A stretch of 64,000 nucleotides of DNA from an uncultured Saprospiraceae bacterium (GTDB lineage Bacteria > Bacteroidota > Bacteroidia > Chitinophagales > Saprospiraceae). Of this stretch, positions 42,312-51,769 are shown piece after piece. Position 1 is the stretch's first letter. Every line of letters begins with the position of its first letter. The notes beneath the pieces were generated by a model that had not been told where the DNA came from, did not search any database, and was given only the letters and a program-made list of their open reading frames with translations. Location: positions 124,001-188,000 of the forward strand of contig CALEYL010000052.1 in assembly GCA_937926205.1 (NCBI GenBank). Direction: 5' to 3'. Both the position numbers and the translations under genes were made by a program.

Positions 42312-42698
42312 TTACTGTGGGTGGCAGTGGAAATGAACCGTCCTGGTGCTGGTTCTGTTGGCATGATCAATTGCAGTAACGTTCAGCTCCATATCGGTGT
42401 GGGTAGCCACATTGTTTACCCAATGGTTGTGAACATGCGCTTCTGTATCGTGGCTGTGTTCGCCTTCTGAAAAGAGCACGATATCATCGTCAGCATTTTT
42501 CAACTCTACCAGATATTCGTGCAGCGCTTCTGTATGGGTAATGTTGACCTCGATGTGAACCGTATCACCAAATTCGATTGTTGCACCTTCAATCGGCGAT
42601 TCAACGGCAATCTGCGGCAGCGGATCTTCTTTTTCGTTATTGCAAGCGCTGAAAAACAGGATGGTCGTGAAAGCCGCAAAAGCACAAATATTTTTCAT
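42312..42698 (-). CDS. His-rich DUF4625-like lipoprotein
   Basis: A 128-residue protein with a lipobox (FFSACNNE, Cys19). The mature part is an Ig-like beta sandwich starting PQIAVESPIEGATIEFGDTVHIEVNITH and is rich in histidines in the second half (EGEHSHDTEAHVHNHW, HFHCHPQ). The layout agrees with DUF4625-type lipoproteins of Bacteroidota. The HxHxxxxHxHxH cluster suggests metal binding (copper or zinc), which is inference. It stands alone; 256 bp without a gene separate it from 42055, containing only a weak CTTATC/GATAAG inverted repeat. Confidence 0.7.
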   Translation of the reverse strand: MKNICAFAAFTTILFFSACNNEKEDPLPQIAVESPIEGATIEFGDTVHIEVNITHTEALHEYLVELKNADDDIVLFSEGEHSHDTEAHVHNHWVNNVATHTDMELNVTAIDHANRTSTRTVHFHCHPQ

Positions 42699-42830
42699 CG
42701 CGATGAGTTTGTTTATCAGAAACAGTTCAAAATTAATCAGAAAAGGCGAAGCTGTTTTACTATCCCGATGTCTTCTTTTGTCAGATGCTAGACAAGGCAG
42801 TCTGAATGAAGGCTGGGGTTAAATCCATGC

Positions 42831-42860
42831 AAGTTCCGCTGAATTTCCCTAATTTTGCAA
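42831..42860. repeat. Copy A of a 30-bp promoter-bearing repeat
   Basis: AA[G/C]TTCCGC[T/C]GAATTTCCCTA followed by ATTTTGCAA is shared with 43777-43806 at 28 of 30 positions. The two copies bracket the xisH-xisI pair. Confidence 0.7.
42850..42857 (+). promoter_or_regulatory. -7 promoter box of xisH-xisI
   Basis: TAATTTTG matches TAnnTTTG, 46-53 bp before the xisH start, inside the 30-bp repeat shared with the mnmG upstream region. Confidence 0.5.
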
Positions 42861-42902
42861 TGAACCCATTATACCTTTTGGTTTGTTAACTAAATGATTA
42901 TT

Positions 42903-43316
42903 ATGGCCAGAGACTTGCTTCATGAAATAGTTTGCGAAGCGCTGTTGAAGGATGGCTGGGTCATAACACATGATCCTTATCGAATGACGGAATACGACCC
43001 TGAATGGGAAATAGACTTTGGTGCAGAAAAACTAATTGCCGCAGAGCGAGGCATTGAAAAAATAGCAGTAGAAGTCAAGTCGTTTTTAGAAATATCTTTT
43101 GCGAATGAATTTCACAGGATTTTAGGCCAGTACCTTAATTATCTGTCGGCATTGCGGCGTATTGAACCGGACAGACAGCTTTTTCTGGCCGTGCCTAAAG
43201 ATGTTTTTGAAGAAGAATTTCATCGTCTTGGCATTGCCAATGCGGTCAGTGATTACAGCGTGAAAATCATCGTTTTTGACAGAAATTTAAAAGAAATGCT
43301 TTTATGGAAAATGTAG
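42903..43316 (+). CDS. xisH: XisH-family protein
   Basis: A 137-residue protein from the ATG at 42903 (MARDLLHEIV, the usual family N-terminus; an ATG three codons upstream also exists). Family landmarks are ALLKDGWVITHDPY, EIDFGAEKLIAAERG, KIAVEVKSF and LGQYLNYLSALRR. XisH has a restriction-endonuclease-like fold; Asp38, Glu57 and Lys59 (D-x18-ExK) fit the catalytic core. XisH and XisI were first described in cyanobacteria as factors controlling excision of the fdxN element; their wider role is not settled. The stop overlaps the xisI start by 13 bp. No recombinase is nearby. Confidence 0.9.
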   Translation: MARDLLHEIVCEALLKDGWVITHDPYRMTEYDPEWEIDFGAEKLIAAERGIEKIAVEVKSFLEISFANEFHRILGQYLNYLSALRRIEPDRQLFLAVPKDVFEEEFHRLGIANAVSDYSVKIIVFDRNLKEMLLWKM

Positions 43317-43663
43317 CTTCCAAAATAAAAACGCATCAAAAGGTATTGACGAACTACATCGAGCAATTGGCCCGTGAGCGCAATGAATCACTAGGGTCTA
43401 ATGGTGGCTACCAGGCCATTACAGATTTGGTACACAATCATTTCCAATTGGTGCGTATGGGTTGGCATGGCGGGCAATTTTATTTTCATGTGCTGTTACA
43501 TTTCAATATCCATCCCGAGACAGGGAACATATGGGTGCAGCAAAACAACACAGAGATTCCTCTTGATTTAGAACTTGGTGAGCTTGGGGTGCCAAAATCA
43601 CACCTTGTTCTGGGCTTTCGGCCTACCGATATGCGGGCTTTATCAGATTATGCGGTGATGTAA
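43304..43663 (+). CDS. xisI: XisI-family protein
   Basis: A 119-residue protein overlapping xisH by 13 bp. It has the XisI pattern: a helical N-terminus, then FQLVRMGWHGGQFYFHVLLHFNIHPETGNIWVQQNNTEI and VPKSHLVLGFRPTDMR..DYAV. XisI is always found as the partner of XisH; tight overlap suggests a complex of fixed stoichiometry, possibly with XisI restraining the XisH nuclease-like protein (inference). The pair lies between two copies of a 30-bp sequence. Confidence 0.9.
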   Translation: MENVASKIKTHQKVLTNYIEQLARERNESLGSNGGYQAITDLVHNHFQLVRMGWHGGQFYFHVLLHFNIHPETGNIWVQQNNTEIPLDLELGELGVPKSHLVLGFRPTDMRALSDYAVM

Positions 43664-43776
43664 CGCTCCATGCTGGTTTGGCTTCTCTCTTTATTATTGA
43701 GAGATGGAAACTTTCCGCAAAGAATACCCTGTTAGCACGTGGCATATAGAGCATGCTGAAAAGGACTGTCACATAA

Positions 43777-43806
43777 AACTTCCGCCGAATTTCCCTAATT
43801 TTGCAA
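43777..43806. repeat. Copy B of the 30-bp promoter-bearing repeat
   Basis: Matches 42831-42860 at 28 of 30 positions, 946 bp apart, and lies just upstream of mnmG. Confidence 0.7.
43796..43803 (+). promoter_or_regulatory. -7 promoter box of mnmG
   Basis: TAATTTTG matches TAnnTTTG, 41 bp before the mnmG ATG, within repeat copy B. Confidence 0.55.
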
Positions 43807-43843
43807 CCAATCACCAATAACGAGTATCTGCCAAAGGCAATCT

Positions 43844-45709
43844 ATGTTTCCAAAATACGATGTCATTGTAGTAGGCGCAGGCCACGCAGGCTGTGAAGCC
43901 GCCGTCGCTGCCGCCAATCTTGGGTCGAAAGTTTTGCTGTCCACGATGAACATGCAAACCATCGCCCAAATGTCTTGCAATCCGGCCATGGGCGGGGTTG
44001 CAAAAGGGCAGATCGTGCGCGAAATCGACGCGCTCGGCGGCTACTCAGGCATTGTCACCGATCACACCATGGTGCAGTTCCGGATGCTGAATATGTCGAA
44101 AGGTCCGGCCATGTGGAGTCCACGGGCGCAAAGCGATCGGCAGCTTTTTGCCCGCAAATGGCGCATGATGCTGGAAGCGCACCCCAATATTGATTTCTGG
44201 CAGGAAATGGTGAACGGACTCCTCGTAAAAGATGGCGTGGTGTGCGGCGTCCGCACCAGCATGGGCCTCGAGATTGAAGGCCGCTCGGTCGTGCTCACCA
44301 ACGGCACTTTTCTCAACGGGATCATACACATTGGCGAAAAGCAGCTTGGCGGTGGTCGGGCAGGAGAAGGCGCTGCGAAAGGTATTACCGAACAATTGAT
44401 CGGCCTTGGTTTTGAAGCAGGCCGTATGAAAACCGGAACCCCGCCCCGTGTGGATGGCCGCTCGCTCGATTACAGCAAAATGGAAGTGCAGCCAGGCGAT
44501 GAAAATCCTGCTAAATTTTCTTTTACCGATACGCCGCCGCTACGGGAACAGTTGCCTTGCCACATCACCTATACCAGTAAAGCGGTTCACGAAGTACTGC
44601 GGACCGGGTTTGACCGTTCCCCTATGTTCTCCGGAAGGATTCAAGGTCTGGGCCCGCGTTATTGCCCCTCTATCGAAGACAAAATTGACCGCTTTTCCGA
44701 CCGTGACCGGCATCAGCTTTTCGTCGAACCGGAAGGTTGGGATACCTGCGAAATTTATGTGAACGGTTTTTCGTCTTCTTTGCCGGAAGATGTTCAATAC
44801 AAAGCCATGCGCATGATACCGGGCTTTGAAAATGCCAAAATGTTCCGCCCGGGCTACGCCATCGAATACGATTATTTTCCGCCTACACAATTGCGTTTGT
44901 CGCTGGAAACCCGTTTGGTAAAGAACCTCTTTTTTGCCGGCCAGATCAACGGCACAACCGGATATGAGGAAGCTGCCTGCCAGGGGATGATGGCGGGTAT
45001 AAACGCCCACTTAGCGATCAACGAACAGGCGCCGTTTATCCTCAGTCGCGCGGAAGCCTACATTGGCGTACTGATTGACGACCTGGTCAACAAAGGCACG
45101 GAAGAACCCTACCGCATGTTTACTTCCCGCGCAGAGTACCGCATCCTGCTGCGTCAGGACAATGCCGATCTCCGCCTCACGCCGCTGGCACAACGCCTTG
45201 GGGTGATGAATATGGAAGACCGCATGGCGCGGGTGGAAGAAAAAGCCGCTGCTGCTAAAGCCATTTGCAAATATTTTGAAGAAACGAGCGTTAGTCCTGA
45301 GGCCATCAACGGTTATCTGGAAAGCTGTGATACAGCCCCCATCCGACAAAAAGTGAAACTACAGGGCATCCTGCTGCGTCCGCAAATTGACCTCAAATCC
45401 ATGCGCAGGGCTTTACCCGAACTCGATGCTTATCTGTCTCAGTTTCACCCCGACTTTGTCGAACTGGCCGAAATCAACATGAAATACGATGGCTACATTC
45501 AGCGTGAGCAGGAACTGGCTCAAAAAATGAATCGTCTGGAAGAAGTGCTGTTAACCGAACAATTCGACTACCATAAAATTTCCTCTCTTTCAAAGGAAGC
45601 GCGCGAAAAATTATCGCGCATGAAACCCCGTACCATAGGCCAGGCAAGCAGGATCAGCGGGGTTTCACCGGCAGACATTTCTGTTTTGCTGGTGCATATA
45701 GGAAGGTGA
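43844..45709 (+). CDS. mnmG: tRNA uridine-5-carboxymethylaminomethyl modification enzyme MnmG (GidA)
   Basis: A 621-residue FAD-binding protein of full family length. The dinucleotide-binding start (YDVIVVGAGHAGCEAAVAAANLG), MSCNPAMGGVAKGQIVREIDALGG, the RMKTGTPPRVDGRSLDYSKME segment, GQINGTTGYEEAACQGMMAGINA and the C-terminal tRNA-binding part (ASRISGVSPADISVLLVHI) are all intact. With MnmE it makes cmnm5U/nm5U at the wobble position of several tRNAs. The class A PBP gene follows after 42 bp in the same direction. Confidence 0.97.
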   Translation: MFPKYDVIVVGAGHAGCEAAVAAANLGSKVLLSTMNMQTIAQMSCNPAMGGVAKGQIVREIDALGGYSGIVTDHTMVQFRMLNMSKGPAMWSPRAQSDRQLFARKWRMMLEAHPNIDFWQEMVNGLLVKDGVVCGVRTSMGLEIEGRSVVLTNGTFLNGIIHIGEKQLGGGRAGEGAAKGITEQLIGLGFEAGRMKTGTPPRVDGRSLDYSKMEVQPGDENPAKFSFTDTPPLREQLPCHITYTSKAVHEVLRTGFDRSPMFSGRIQGLGPRYCPSIEDKIDRFSDRDRHQLFVEPEGWDTCEIYVNGFSSSLPEDVQYKAMRMIPGFENAKMFRPGYAIEYDYFPPTQLRLSLETRLVKNLFFAGQINGTTGYEEAACQGMMAGINAHLAINEQAPFILSRAEAYIGVLIDDLVNKGTEEPYRMFTSRAEYRILLRQDNADLRLTPLAQRLGVMNMEDRMARVEEKAAAAKAICKYFEETSVSPEAINGYLESCDTAPIRQKVKLQGILLRPQIDLKSMRRALPELDAYLSQFHPDFVELAEINMKYDGYIQREQELAQKMNRLEEVLLTEQFDYHKISSLSKEAREKLSRMKPRTIGQASRISGVSPADISVLLVHIGR

Positions 45710-45751
45710 CATTCGCCCGCTCGTGCAGCGGCGCACAAATTTTTAAAGAAC

Positions 45752-48367
45752 ATGGCAGACCAACCATCACTCGACGGGCAGGCTATTTGGCAAAAAGTAA
45801 AAGCAAAAGCGCAGCAAGGCCTTGCTTTTCTCCGCTCCAAATGGGCAGCTTTCAGCAGTAAATACCCACGGCTTGCCAGGGCAACAGCCATTGTAAGCGG
45901 TTTATGCGGTATCGGTGTCGTTTTTCTTCTTCTGCTCTTTATGCTGGTTTACACAGAACTCCTCGGCCCTTTGCCTACCTATAGCGAGTTGAAAGACATT
46001 CAGCACAACAACGCTTCGGAAGTTTTTTCTGAAGATGGCGTTTTGTTGGGGAAATATTACGTGGAAAATCGCGTCAATGCTGCTTTTGAAGAAATTTCGC
46101 CGAATGTGGTCAACGCACTGGTGTCGACGGAAGATGCGCGTTTTTTCGAACACAACGGCGTGGACATGCGGGCCTGGTTCAGGGTGTTTTTTAAAACCAT
46201 CCTGCTCTCTAATGAGTCTTCCGGCGGCGGCAGTACCCTGAGCCAGCAACTGGCAAAAAACCTGTATAAACGCAAACGCTACCGCCTGCTTTCCACCCTG
46301 GTCAATAAAATGCGGGAAACCATCGTAGCCCGGCGCCTCGAGCGCATCTACACCAAAGAACAGCTCCTGGCGCTCTACCTGAATACGGTACCTTTCAGTG
46401 AAAATGCTTTTGGCATTAAAGTAGCCGCCCAACGGTTTTACAACAAATCACCCCATGACCTCAAGATTGAAGAAGCAGCGCTGCTGGTGGGCATGCTGAA
46501 AGCCAATACGACTTATAATCCCATCCGGCACCCCGAAAAAGCGCAGGAACGCCGGAATACGGTACTGGACCGCATGAAGAAACAGGGACACATCAATGGA
46601 GAAGAATGTGCGGCATTGCAGAAATTGCCGCTTAACCTGAATTACCAGCCTGAAAACAGCGGCGACGGACTGGCAACCTATTTCAGGGAACACCTGCGTG
46701 TCGAACTCGAAAACATCCTGGAAGGCTTTGAAAAACCGAACGGTGATTCCTACAACCTTTACACCGATGGCTTAAAAATATACACGTCCATCAACGCGGA
46801 GTTTCAGAGTTATGCTGAAGCTGCGGTACGCGAACACCTCCCAAAATTGCAGCAGGCTTTCGACAAAGAGTGGAAAAATGGCAAACCATGGGGCAGCGAC
46901 AGCGTATTGGAAGACCTGAAAAAGCGCTCTCCACGCTATCAGAACATGAAAGAAGAAGGATTTTCTGAAAAAGAAATTGAAGAAGCTTTCAATACGCCTG
47001 TGAAAATGAAGGTTTTCAACTGGGAAAACAAAGACGATGTGCGGGAAATGACGCCAATGGATTCTATCAAATATTACCTTTCCATCATTCAGGCAGGTTT
47101 TTTGGCCATCGAACCACAAACAGGACTCGTGCGATCCTGGGTTGGAGGCATTGATTATCAATACTTTCAGTACGATCACGTCAAATCGCGCCGGCAAATT
47201 GGCTCCACTTTCAAACCAGTCGTTTTTGCGCAGGCCCTCCGAAGCGGCATTCGCCCCTGCGAATATACCAGTGGCGCTCTGGTCACCTACGATGATGCAG
47301 AGATGCTGAACGGCGGGACGGGAAAAACCGTGCTTGCCGTGAACGAAGCGCCGGCTGAAAATGCGGAAGGCCAGTGGACCCCCCGAAATTCAGACGGCAG
47401 TTATGACAACGCCTACTCTATGGAGGGCGCCCTGTGCAAATCCGTCAATACAGTCGCCGTAAAAACCATCATGCGCGTTGGCGTGAATTCGGTGCGCCAA
47501 CTGGCAAAAGACATGGGCATTCAGGCGGAACTGCCCAAAGATGCCTCCATTGCGCTGGGTACGGGGCAGGCTTCACTGATGGAAATGCTGCAGGTTTTTG
47601 GAACATTTGCCAACCGTGGCCAAAAACCGACCTTGCATTATCTGGATCGCATCGAAACAGCTGATGGAAAAGTCCTGATTTCTTTTGACCGCCCTAATCC
47701 GCAGCAATTTCCCCGCGTATTGACCAGCCTGCACGCTGATATGATGTCTCAGATGCTCAAATCGGTTATTGACCGCGGCACTGGTTCGCGGGTTCGTTGG
47801 GAAAATGGCCTCTACAATGTGGATATGGCCGGCAAAACGGGGACCACTCAAAACCAATCAGATGGCTGGTTCATCGGCTTTACCCCCAACCTGATTGCGG
47901 GCGTCTGGATTGGCGCATCTTTGCCTTCTGTCCACTTCCGAAGCATGTATACCGGACAGGCTTCCGTGACGGCAGTGCCGGTTTGGGGAAAATTTATGGG
48001 GCAGGTTTATAAAAACGACAAATACAAAAGCCAGGTCTTTACACGCTTTGTATCGCCACCCGATACGACTTTAGCCTTAATGAACTGCCCTTACACCATT
48101 GCAGATTCCACTTTGCTGGAGGAGATGGAAGAAGAATTGTCCGATTCCTTAAAAACGGAGCAATTGATGGAGGCCCGACCCCGGAGAGACTTCGAAACAG
48201 ACCAGGAGTATGCCGAGCGCATTGAAAAACTGCGCCAGCGACAGGAGCGACGGGAAGAAAATCGCGAAAAGCTTAAAGAGTTTTGGAACAATAAGCTTTT
48301 TGGGAAGAAAGGGGATAAAGAAGGAAAAAAAGACGACAACAAAAAAGATGATAACAAAGGCGGGTAA
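45752..48367 (+). CDS. mrcA: Class A penicillin-binding protein 1A
   Basis: An 871-residue bifunctional peptidoglycan synthase. A cytoplasmic N-terminus with a basic stretch, one membrane helix (about residues 46-70), then the GT51 glycosyltransferase domain with Glu127 in VSTEDARFFEHNGVD and GGSTLSQQLAKNL, and a transpeptidase domain with Ser485 (GSTFKP), SVN in LCKSVNTVAVK and Lys695 (AGKTGTTQNQSDGW). The last about 100 residues are charged, ending in a Lys/Asp/Gly-rich tail (KKGDKEGKKDDNKKDDNKGG). Likely cotranscribed with mnmG. Confidence 0.94.
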   Translation: MADQPSLDGQAIWQKVKAKAQQGLAFLRSKWAAFSSKYPRLARATAIVSGLCGIGVVFLLLLFMLVYTELLGPLPTYSELKDIQHNNASEVFSEDGVLLGKYYVENRVNAAFEEISPNVVNALVSTEDARFFEHNGVDMRAWFRVFFKTILLSNESSGGGSTLSQQLAKNLYKRKRYRLLSTLVNKMRETIVARRLERIYTKEQLLALYLNTVPFSENAFGIKVAAQRFYNKSPHDLKIEEAALLVGMLKANTTYNPIRHPEKAQERRNTVLDRMKKQGHINGEECAALQKLPLNLNYQPENSGDGLATYFREHLRVELENILEGFEKPNGDSYNLYTDGLKIYTSINAEFQSYAEAAVREHLPKLQQAFDKEWKNGKPWGSDSVLEDLKKRSPRYQNMKEEGFSEKEIEEAFNTPVKMKVFNWENKDDVREMTPMDSIKYYLSIIQAGFLAIEPQTGLVRSWVGGIDYQYFQYDHVKSRRQIGSTFKPVVFAQALRSGIRPCEYTSGALVTYDDAEMLNGGTGKTVLAVNEAPAENAEGQWTPRNSDGSYDNAYSMEGALCKSVNTVAVKTIMRVGVNSVRQLAKDMGIQAELPKDASIALGTGQASLMEMLQVFGTFANRGQKPTLHYLDRIETADGKVLISFDRPNPQQFPRVLTSLHADMMSQMLKSVIDRGTGSRVRWENGLYNVDMAGKTGTTQNQSDGWFIGFTPNLIAGVWIGASLPSVHFRSMYTGQASVTAVPVWGKFMGQVYKNDKYKSQVFTRFVSPPDTTLALMNCPYTIADSTLLEEMEEELSDSLKTEQLMEARPRRDFETDQEYAERIEKLRQRQERREENREKLKEFWNNKLFGKKGDKEGKKDDNKKDDNKGG

Positions 48368-48395
48368 GCCCGGGCAATAAAACAAATCTCATATC

Positions 48396-50708
48396 ATGAA
48401 GCGACTCTTTACCAGCGTAAACCTTTTTGTGCTCTTTTTTTCCGGCGCTTTCGCGCAATCCTTTTATAATACCGGCGAGATTCAGGAAATCCGCATCTTT
48501 TTTGCCCAGCAAAACTGGGACCATCTGCTCGACTCTCTGGCTGCTGCCGATGAAGACGCGCGCCTGATTGCACCTTTGGTTATTGTGAATGGCGTTGAAT
48601 TCGACAGCGTGGGCATCAAATACAAAGGCAACAGTTCGTACAACCCCAACCGGCCGAAAAACCCTTTCAGCATCAATCTGGATGAGGTCATTGGCAGCCA
48701 GGACTACGAAGGACACGATCTGATCAAACTTTCGAACGCTTTCAAAGATCCTTCTTATGTACGCGAAGTGCTCGGGTACGAAATTGCACGAAACTACATG
48801 GCGGCACCCCGTGCCAATTATGCGAAAGTGTACGTGAATGGCGCCTATCACGGTCTTTATTCCAATGTAGAAAGCATCAAGAAAAAATTTTTGAACGAGT
48901 ATTTCTATTCCAACGACAACGCGCTGTTTAAATGCGATCCGACACAGGGCTCAACTTCTCCGCCGGGTTGTCCTCCGGGCGGAGGCGCAACGTTTACCTA
49001 TATCGGCGCCGATTCCAGCTGCTACCGGCGTTTTTATGAAATCGAATCGGATTATGGCTGGAATGAACTGGTGAGCGCTGCCAGCACGCTCAACAACAAC
49101 CCGATCAATGCCCATCAGGCTTTCGATATCGACCGTATTTTGTGGATGCTGGCTTTCGACAACATTCTGGTAAACCTGGACAGCTATCTGGGCTCGGGCC
49201 ACAATTATTATGCTTATCAGGATGGCAACGGGCGTTTTTGCCCCATTATCTGGGACATCAACGAAGCTTTTGGTAGCTTTGGTAACGCCGGCACCGGTCA
49301 GCAGCTGAACCTGGCCCAGATGCAGCAAATGGATCCTTTGCTTCACCTAAACAATCCGGGTAAACCTTTTATCAGCAAACTGCTGGCCAACCCGCTGTAT
49401 CTGAAAAGCTATGTTGCTCACATGCGCACCATCCTGGCGGAACAATTTACCAATGGCGCTTACCTGAGTCGTGCCATGGCCTTACAAAACCTGATCAACA
49501 ACGCCGTTAATACCGACCCCAACGGGCTTTATTCCTACAATGATTTTCTGAACAATCTGAACAACAACATCCCGGGCGGGATGCTGATTCCGGGGATTAC
49601 TACCCTGATGACGCCCCGCATCAACTACCTGAATTCACACCCGGAACTACAGAAAGTTCCCCCGGTAATTTCGAACGTCAGCGTTGCGCCGACACAACCG
49701 GTTTTTGGCAGTCTGGCCTGGGTAACAGCCGCTGTCAGCAATGCAAGCGGGGTTCGCTTGCGCTACCGTTTTGGCCATCCGGCCGTTTTTCAGGATGTTC
49801 CGATGTTTGATGATGGCGCTCATCAGGACGGCGCTGCCGGGGACGGGGTTTACGGGGCCTCGATCATGATGACAGGCAGCCTCGCGGACTATTACATTTT
49901 TGCGGAAAATGCCAATGCGGCCCGATTTGCTCCGGAACGCGCAGAATACGAATTTTACCTGATCGAAGCAGAAGCCGTCGCCAACATACCCGCAGGTGCG
50001 GTAGTGATCAATGAATTCATTGCAGACAACGAAAGTGGCGCTACCGACCCCAACGGACAATTCGAAGACTGGGTGGAATTGTACAATACCACTGCGTCGC
50101 CCATCCTTCTTTCCGGCGCTTTTCTGAGCGACAAATCCGATAACCTGACCAAATGGCCTTTCCCATCCACGGCCACCATCCCGGCCAATGGCTATTTGAT
50201 CGTTTGGCTGGATGAAGACCAGAATCAGCCGGATTTGCATGCCAATTTCAAACTTTCAAAAGATGGAGAAGCCATCTACTTCAGCAATGCCGATGGTTCC
50301 ATGATCGATCAGATTGAATTCGGACCACAAAGCACCGACATCAGTTTCGGGCGCTGTCCCAACGGCACCGGGCCTTTTGCAGCCATGAATGCCGTTAGTT
50401 TTAACGCTGCCAACATTTGCACAACCTCGACCGGGGAGACGACAGGCGCTGCATTCCAGCTCAAAACTTTCCCGAATCCTGTGCTTGCCGGCCAGGATTT
50501 TGTAGTAGAAATAACCGCGCAGGAAGCCCTGCCTGCAAAAATTCGGCTTTTTAATGCATTGGGCGTTCCCGTTCATGAAAAAAAGGTATTTATGACGCAG
50601 GGAACACAGCGCTTTTCAATTCCCTCAGGCGATTTTCCTTCGGGGGTTTATTGGATGCAGGTGGAGACGGAAAACGGGAGCCGGGGGATGAAGGTAATCT
50701 GCCAATAA
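48396..50708 (+). CDS. T9SS-secreted CotH-kinase-like protein with lamin-tail domain
   Basis: A 770-residue exported protein. A signal peptide ends about residue 20 (FSGAFAQ). Residues about 60-400 match the CotH family (VGIKYKGNSSYNPNRPKNPFSINLD, LIKLSNAFKDPSYVREVLGYEIAR, YVNGAYHGLYSNVESIKKKFL, WMLAFDNILVNLDSYLGSGHNYYAYQ, PIIWDINEAFGSF), a protein-kinase-fold group first known from spore coats. Residues about 533-670 form a lamin-tail domain (VVINEFIADNES, FEDWVELYN), and about 686-770 a T9SS type A sorting domain (FPNPVLAGQDFVVEI). I infer extracellular attachment or phosphorylation of surface proteins; catalytic residues were not verified. Confidence 0.9.
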   Translation: MKRLFTSVNLFVLFFSGAFAQSFYNTGEIQEIRIFFAQQNWDHLLDSLAAADEDARLIAPLVIVNGVEFDSVGIKYKGNSSYNPNRPKNPFSINLDEVIGSQDYEGHDLIKLSNAFKDPSYVREVLGYEIARNYMAAPRANYAKVYVNGAYHGLYSNVESIKKKFLNEYFYSNDNALFKCDPTQGSTSPPGCPPGGGATFTYIGADSSCYRRFYEIESDYGWNELVSAASTLNNNPINAHQAFDIDRILWMLAFDNILVNLDSYLGSGHNYYAYQDGNGRFCPIIWDINEAFGSFGNAGTGQQLNLAQMQQMDPLLHLNNPGKPFISKLLANPLYLKSYVAHMRTILAEQFTNGAYLSRAMALQNLINNAVNTDPNGLYSYNDFLNNLNNNIPGGMLIPGITTLMTPRINYLNSHPELQKVPPVISNVSVAPTQPVFGSLAWVTAAVSNASGVRLRYRFGHPAVFQDVPMFDDGAHQDGAAGDGVYGASIMMTGSLADYYIFAENANAARFAPERAEYEFYLIEAEAVANIPAGAVVINEFIADNESGATDPNGQFEDWVELYNTTASPILLSGAFLSDKSDNLTKWPFPSTATIPANGYLIVWLDEDQNQPDLHANFKLSKDGEAIYFSNADGSMIDQIEFGPQSTDISFGRCPNGTGPFAAMNAVSFNAANICTTSTGETTGAAFQLKTFPNPVLAGQDFVVEITAQEALPAKIRLFNALGVPVHEKKVFMTQGTQRFSIPSGDFPSGVYWMQVETENGSRGMKVICQ

Positions 50709-50710
50709 TC

Positions 50711-51238
50711 ATGGCTGAACCTGCTTTTACATCTTTCCCCGTTCTGACAAGTGAACGCCTGATCCTGCGGCAATTGATCCCGCAGGATGACGCGGCACTT
50801 TTTTCCCTGCGGGCTGACGATGAGGTCAACCGTTATATCGGAAGGTTAAAGCAAACAGACATTAAAGAGGCCCGGACATTCATTCAGGAAGCCAGGCAGG
50901 GTGATTGGCTTTATTGGGCCATTTGTACAAAAGAAAGCAATAGCCCGATCGGCACCATTTGTTTGTGGAATTTTTCAGAAGACACGACTTCGGCTGAATT
51001 GGGGTATGAGTTAATGCCCAAATTTCAGGGACATGGATACATGAGTGAAGCTGTAAAAGCAGTTCTTGATTACGGTTTTTCCACGCTTGGGCTTCAATCG
51101 CTATATGCCTACACGCACATAGAGAACAAGCCTTCCAGGCGGGTACTCGAAAAAAACAACTTCAACTATCTGCCGGATGTAAAGGACGTTGGAGGAGTCG
51201 ACCATGTCGCTTTTAGACTACCGGCGCCGGTACATTAA
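50711..51238 (+). CDS. GNAT-family acetyltransferase (RimJ/RimL-like)
   Basis: A 175-residue protein from the ATG at 50711, 2 bp after the CotH gene stop. It has the N-terminal motif LTSERLILRQLIPQDDAALFSLRADDEVNRYIG, the acetyl-CoA binding region TSAELGYELMPKFQGHGYMSEAVKAVLDYGF and YAYTHIENKPSRRVLEKNNF typical of RimJ/RimL-type N-acetyltransferases acting on ribosomal or other protein N-termini or small amines. The substrate is not known. The very close spacing suggests cotranscription with the CotH gene, though no functional link is evident. Confidence 0.9.
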   Translation: MAEPAFTSFPVLTSERLILRQLIPQDDAALFSLRADDEVNRYIGRLKQTDIKEARTFIQEARQGDWLYWAICTKESNSPIGTICLWNFSEDTTSAELGYELMPKFQGHGYMSEAVKAVLDYGFSTLGLQSLYAYTHIENKPSRRVLEKNNFNYLPDVKDVGGVDHVAFRLPAPVH

Positions 51239-51270
51239 AGGAGGCTGGAAGGGGATAATACCTGCCTTTA

Positions 51271-51642
51271 TTACTTCGCACGGTTCAATTGATCCTGAAC
51301 CCTGAATGCCACAATGTTGGAGATGAGTTCCAGCGGAAGCGGCTGATTCAGCGGAAATTGTACTGATCCTTTCGCGCCTTTATAAGGAGCCAGAGCCTCC
51401 TCAAAAGCGACAATGCCACTTGGCGCCGGATAAAATCCGATGTGGTTTTTAAAAGCGGCAAAGTGAACCAGATTTTTTCCTTTTAGCTTAAAAGTCGGCA
51501 TCTGATAGGCGATGGCTTCTTCTGCCTCAGGAGCCGCTGCGTGGATGGTCTCCCGTACGGCCTGTAGCCGCTGTTGAATGTCGGCGGGGAAAGCTGTGAT
51601 GTAAGCGTCTATGCTGGCTGGTTTGTTTTTTTCCGGCGTCAT
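51271..51642 (-). CDS. DUF1801 (YdhG/iron-chaperone-like) protein
   Basis: A 123-residue protein starting at the ATG at 51642; an upstream TTG would add 14 residues. The family pattern is clear: SIDAYITAFPADIQQRLQAVRETIHAAAPEAEEAIAYQMPTFKLKGKNLVHFAAFKNHIGFYP is spread over residues about 10-73, then KGSVQFPLNQPLPLELISNIV. DUF1801 proteins have a frataxin-like fold; biochemical function is not settled. Convergent with the GNAT gene. Confidence 0.87.
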   Translation of the reverse strand: MTPEKNKPASIDAYITAFPADIQQRLQAVRETIHAAAPEAEEAIAYQMPTFKLKGKNLVHFAAFKNHIGFYPAPSGIVAFEEALAPYKGAKGSVQFPLNQPLPLELISNIVAFRVQDQLNRAK

Positions 51643-51769
51643 GCGATGGTGAATTTGTTTAGAGTAGTCCGTTTTTGTATACAAACACTAATTACACTCA
51701 AAGATAGGCGTGTTTGGGGTATCAAATGACCGGCAATGCCGACCATTTAGCAGGGAGAATGCGTCAAAA

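Noticed and set aside
42894..42902. Upstream ATG as the start of xisH
   Set aside because: The second ATG at 42903 gives the N-terminus normal for the family; the first adds only three residues and cannot be fully excluded.
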